Below are positions 61,801-64,000 of a stretch of 64,000 bases of DNA, one piece after another (positions within the stretch are counted from its first letter, which is position 1; every line of letters begins with the position of its first letter). Made by a program: the position numbers and the translations under genes. Source of the DNA: Vanilla planifolia (taxonomy: Eukaryota; Streptophyta; Magnoliopsida; Asparagales; Orchidaceae); the NCBI GenBank assembly GCA_023846275.1, contig JAIUJO010000091.1:692001-756000 (forward strand), written 5' to 3'. The notes under the pieces are model-generated. The model saw only the letters and a program-made list of their open reading frames with translations, was not told the DNA's origin and made no database searches.

Positions 61801-64000
61801 GCTTTAAGAGAAGATTATAATTGTTGATAAGTTGTTAGACTTGACTAGACATTTCTAATTGTTGATCAAGGTAAAACTTTAATTTCCCTCTACAAAGAAC
61901 AAAACAGACATTTTTCCCATTATTTCTTAAATATAGGATCTTAACTATTTCTTATGAGGCTGTATATTTCTTTTGCTAGATTCTTATATTAAAAAGGTTT
62001 AAGCTACCAACATTGAATTCATATTCCATTGTTATAATTACAAGAACAGTCCTTTAGTGCGTCAATTGAGGTCAGATACATTGATTCTAAGATGCTATTG
62101 TTTCTATTCATTAACTGCTTTTGTTCTGGATCCAAAGTTGTTAAAGCCATTTCCAATAATCAATAGTCGTTTTTTTTGTTCTATATTTTTTCCTTTTTTA
62201 TAGGAAAGATTTCAATAATCTACTTCTCTTATAGAATCACATAGTGAACTTCTTAATATAACCAAACCATCTAGATTTATTTTCTTTAGAGTTGTCTTCA
62301 ATTAGTAGAATGCCAACTTTTTCCTTTATAGTAATTTACTCTTCAAACTTAAAAGCTTTATTCTATAACAATTATTCTATTTATGTGTTTGTACTCACAC
62401 ATTGGCATTTGATACCATGCAATCATATAAATTTTCTTTTATTCTTGAGTGTGATATTTTGATCATACAACACTCAAAAATATGTTTTTGTTTCATCTTA
62501 TTTGTTCGGTGCTTAGATCATATTTGTGACATTGTTTGTTAATTTCTCCATCATTTTGAAGTATAGGATAAAAATAAGTAAAATTTTGTATTGTTCCTTT
62601 TGTTTATGATAACTATTACAATCAATATGTTTTTGGAATTACTTGTCTAAATATGAATTCTGTATATTTATTATAAGAACTAAAAATGTGATACCATTTA
62701 AACTTCAGAGTCATTGTTGATAAACTCAGTTTTGTTTTATCTATTTGTTTAGTCTCAATTTTGTTTTATCTCTTTGCTTAGTCTTATTAATTAATATAAA
62801 ATTATTAGCAAAATGCATAATAATGGTTTATCTTAAATTTTATAATTACATCAATAATTAGTGTAAAATTAAAGATGTCTTTCATTGCTTATGTTGTCAG
62901 AAAGTTTGATGAAACGAGAAGTGCAAAAGTACTTATGAAGCATTATCTTTTTATGTGCAAAAAGGGGAGTTGTGAGAAATTTTCAAAATGTTTTTGATGC
63001 TTTTTGTGCATATGTGGAAAACATTTTTGAAATTAAGTTTACGAATAAACCCAAGGACTTAAAGCATAGCCATAATGAAATTCAATTGTAATTAAGAAAT
63101 CTTTAATATCTTCTCCATAGGCATGCAAAATTATTTTTAATATATGTAATTTTAATTTCTTTTTATTCTTTTGTAACGCCTTATAAATACAAAGCCTCCT
63201 TATACACTAACCATTAGTTTTTTATACATGTCTTTCATAATTTCAATATGTCCAATGCTAGCTTCTTTTTTCCTTTTCTAATGTCTTTTCAAGCAAGTGA
63301 GGGGAATATTATAATAAATAATTAATTTGAGTTCATGTTGAATCCCTTGTAGAATTAAGAAAATGTTTTTTGTTCTTTAAGTTAATAATAATAAAATGTT
63401 ACAATCATTTTATGTTCTTCATTAAGCTCTTTAATCCCATAATAAACATTAATTATATTATCTTTCATAGACTTATCCAAAATTGTACTAACTCATTTCT
63501 ATTTCAATTCTTACTTGAGTATTGAAGTTTGAATCCTAAAATTGATAATACCTTGGTTTTCTAACAATGCACCTAGTTTTTTGAACAATAGTAACATTTA
63601 TCTTCTTATGAATCATGATGTTAATTAACTTAGTCAAATTTATGATTTAATTCTAGCTTCTTGAAATTATTTCTTTATACGTATCCATCCATGATGGTGT
63701 AGGAATCCTTACTTCTTTTTAATTAACTAATTGTTGATATAACCATCTTTGTTAATCTTTTAGTATATTTAGATAATATAACACATTGCTTCTATGAGTC
63801 CAAAGCATTAGCTTTAACACAATTTTGGTCATATATTGCCATGGTTTGGGTACCTTGAGGACAATGGAGTGGTAAAAGTCATAGAAGTAGATGGTTGGGA
63901 GGCGTTTGAGATAAATGGAAAGATAGACCATAGAGTTTCCTAGAGGTGAACTGAAAGAATTGGGAAGGAGAGATGGATAAGTGGGGTTTTTAAGCCTATA
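61800..64000. other. Unassigned region at the right edge
   Basis: Moderately AT-rich, with no open frame of note and no element I can identify. ACGCCTTATAAATACAAAGCC at about 63,176-63,196 has the look of a TATA-containing promoter or LTR U3, but nothing around it confirms this. The last 200 bases are more GC-rich and may start another element that continues outside the window. Confidence 0.35.

Noticed and set aside
62040-62330. Fragment resembling part of an hAT transposase (plus strand, FYSLTAFVLDPKL-like reading)
   Set aside because: Only about a dozen residues look suggestive, stops follow at once, and no other transposase motif or terminal inverted repeat was seen.

Overview
This window looks like nuclear DNA of a flowering plant, probably from a heterochromatic or pericentromeric region. 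It is very AT-rich (GC roughly a quarter to 30 percent by eye). No open reading frame exceeds 119 codons, and I see no exon-like gene, tRNA, rRNA or bacterial signal. The only coding sequence I can recognise is decayed transposable-element protein: Ty3/gypsy gag, protease and integrase tail, plus a possible LINE ORF1, all on the minus strand. I cannot name the species. All homologies below were found by reading and aligning by eye; none has been tested by a search.

Layout. (1) 1-20,085 is block A and 29,530-50,405 is a diverged direct copy of it, block B, offset by about 29.5-32 kb. The homology starts at the first base of the window, so the duplication probably continues to the left. Each block begins with a nested set of repeats. 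Two forward copies (R1, R2) are followed by two inverted copies (Q1, Q2) of one roughly 1.2-1.4 kb unit, so R2 and Q1 form a large foldback. Then comes about 10 kb of extremely AT-rich DNA in which the T-rich strand switches several times. (2) Between the blocks, 20,090-27,048 holds two Ty3/gypsy remnants on the minus strand. G1 is gag-protease only. G2 is a complete but internally deleted element with two LTRs, in which protease runs directly into the integrase C-terminus. (3) 27,049-29,530 is unassigned and includes a GC-richer patch. (4) Inside block B a fragment of the G2 family (leader plus partial LTR, L3) sits between two copies of about 165-175 bp of host repeat. (5) Block A alone carries about 2.4 kb (5,870-8,285) that includes a copia-like LTR. 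(6) 50,405-52,840 continues the AT-rich DNA of block B. (7) 52,840-64,000 is a mosaic: a possible LINE ORF1 remnant near 54.5 kb, a possible minus-strand LTR end near 59.1 kb, and a fourth LTR of the G2 family (L4, 60,230-61,458) with element-internal sequence on both sides.

How it fits together. The simplest history I can infer is that an ancient repeat unit duplicated and inverted to give R1-R2-Q2-type arrays. A block of more than 20 kb was then duplicated, and gypsy and copia elements entered the copies independently and decayed. No gene here appears able to make a working product.
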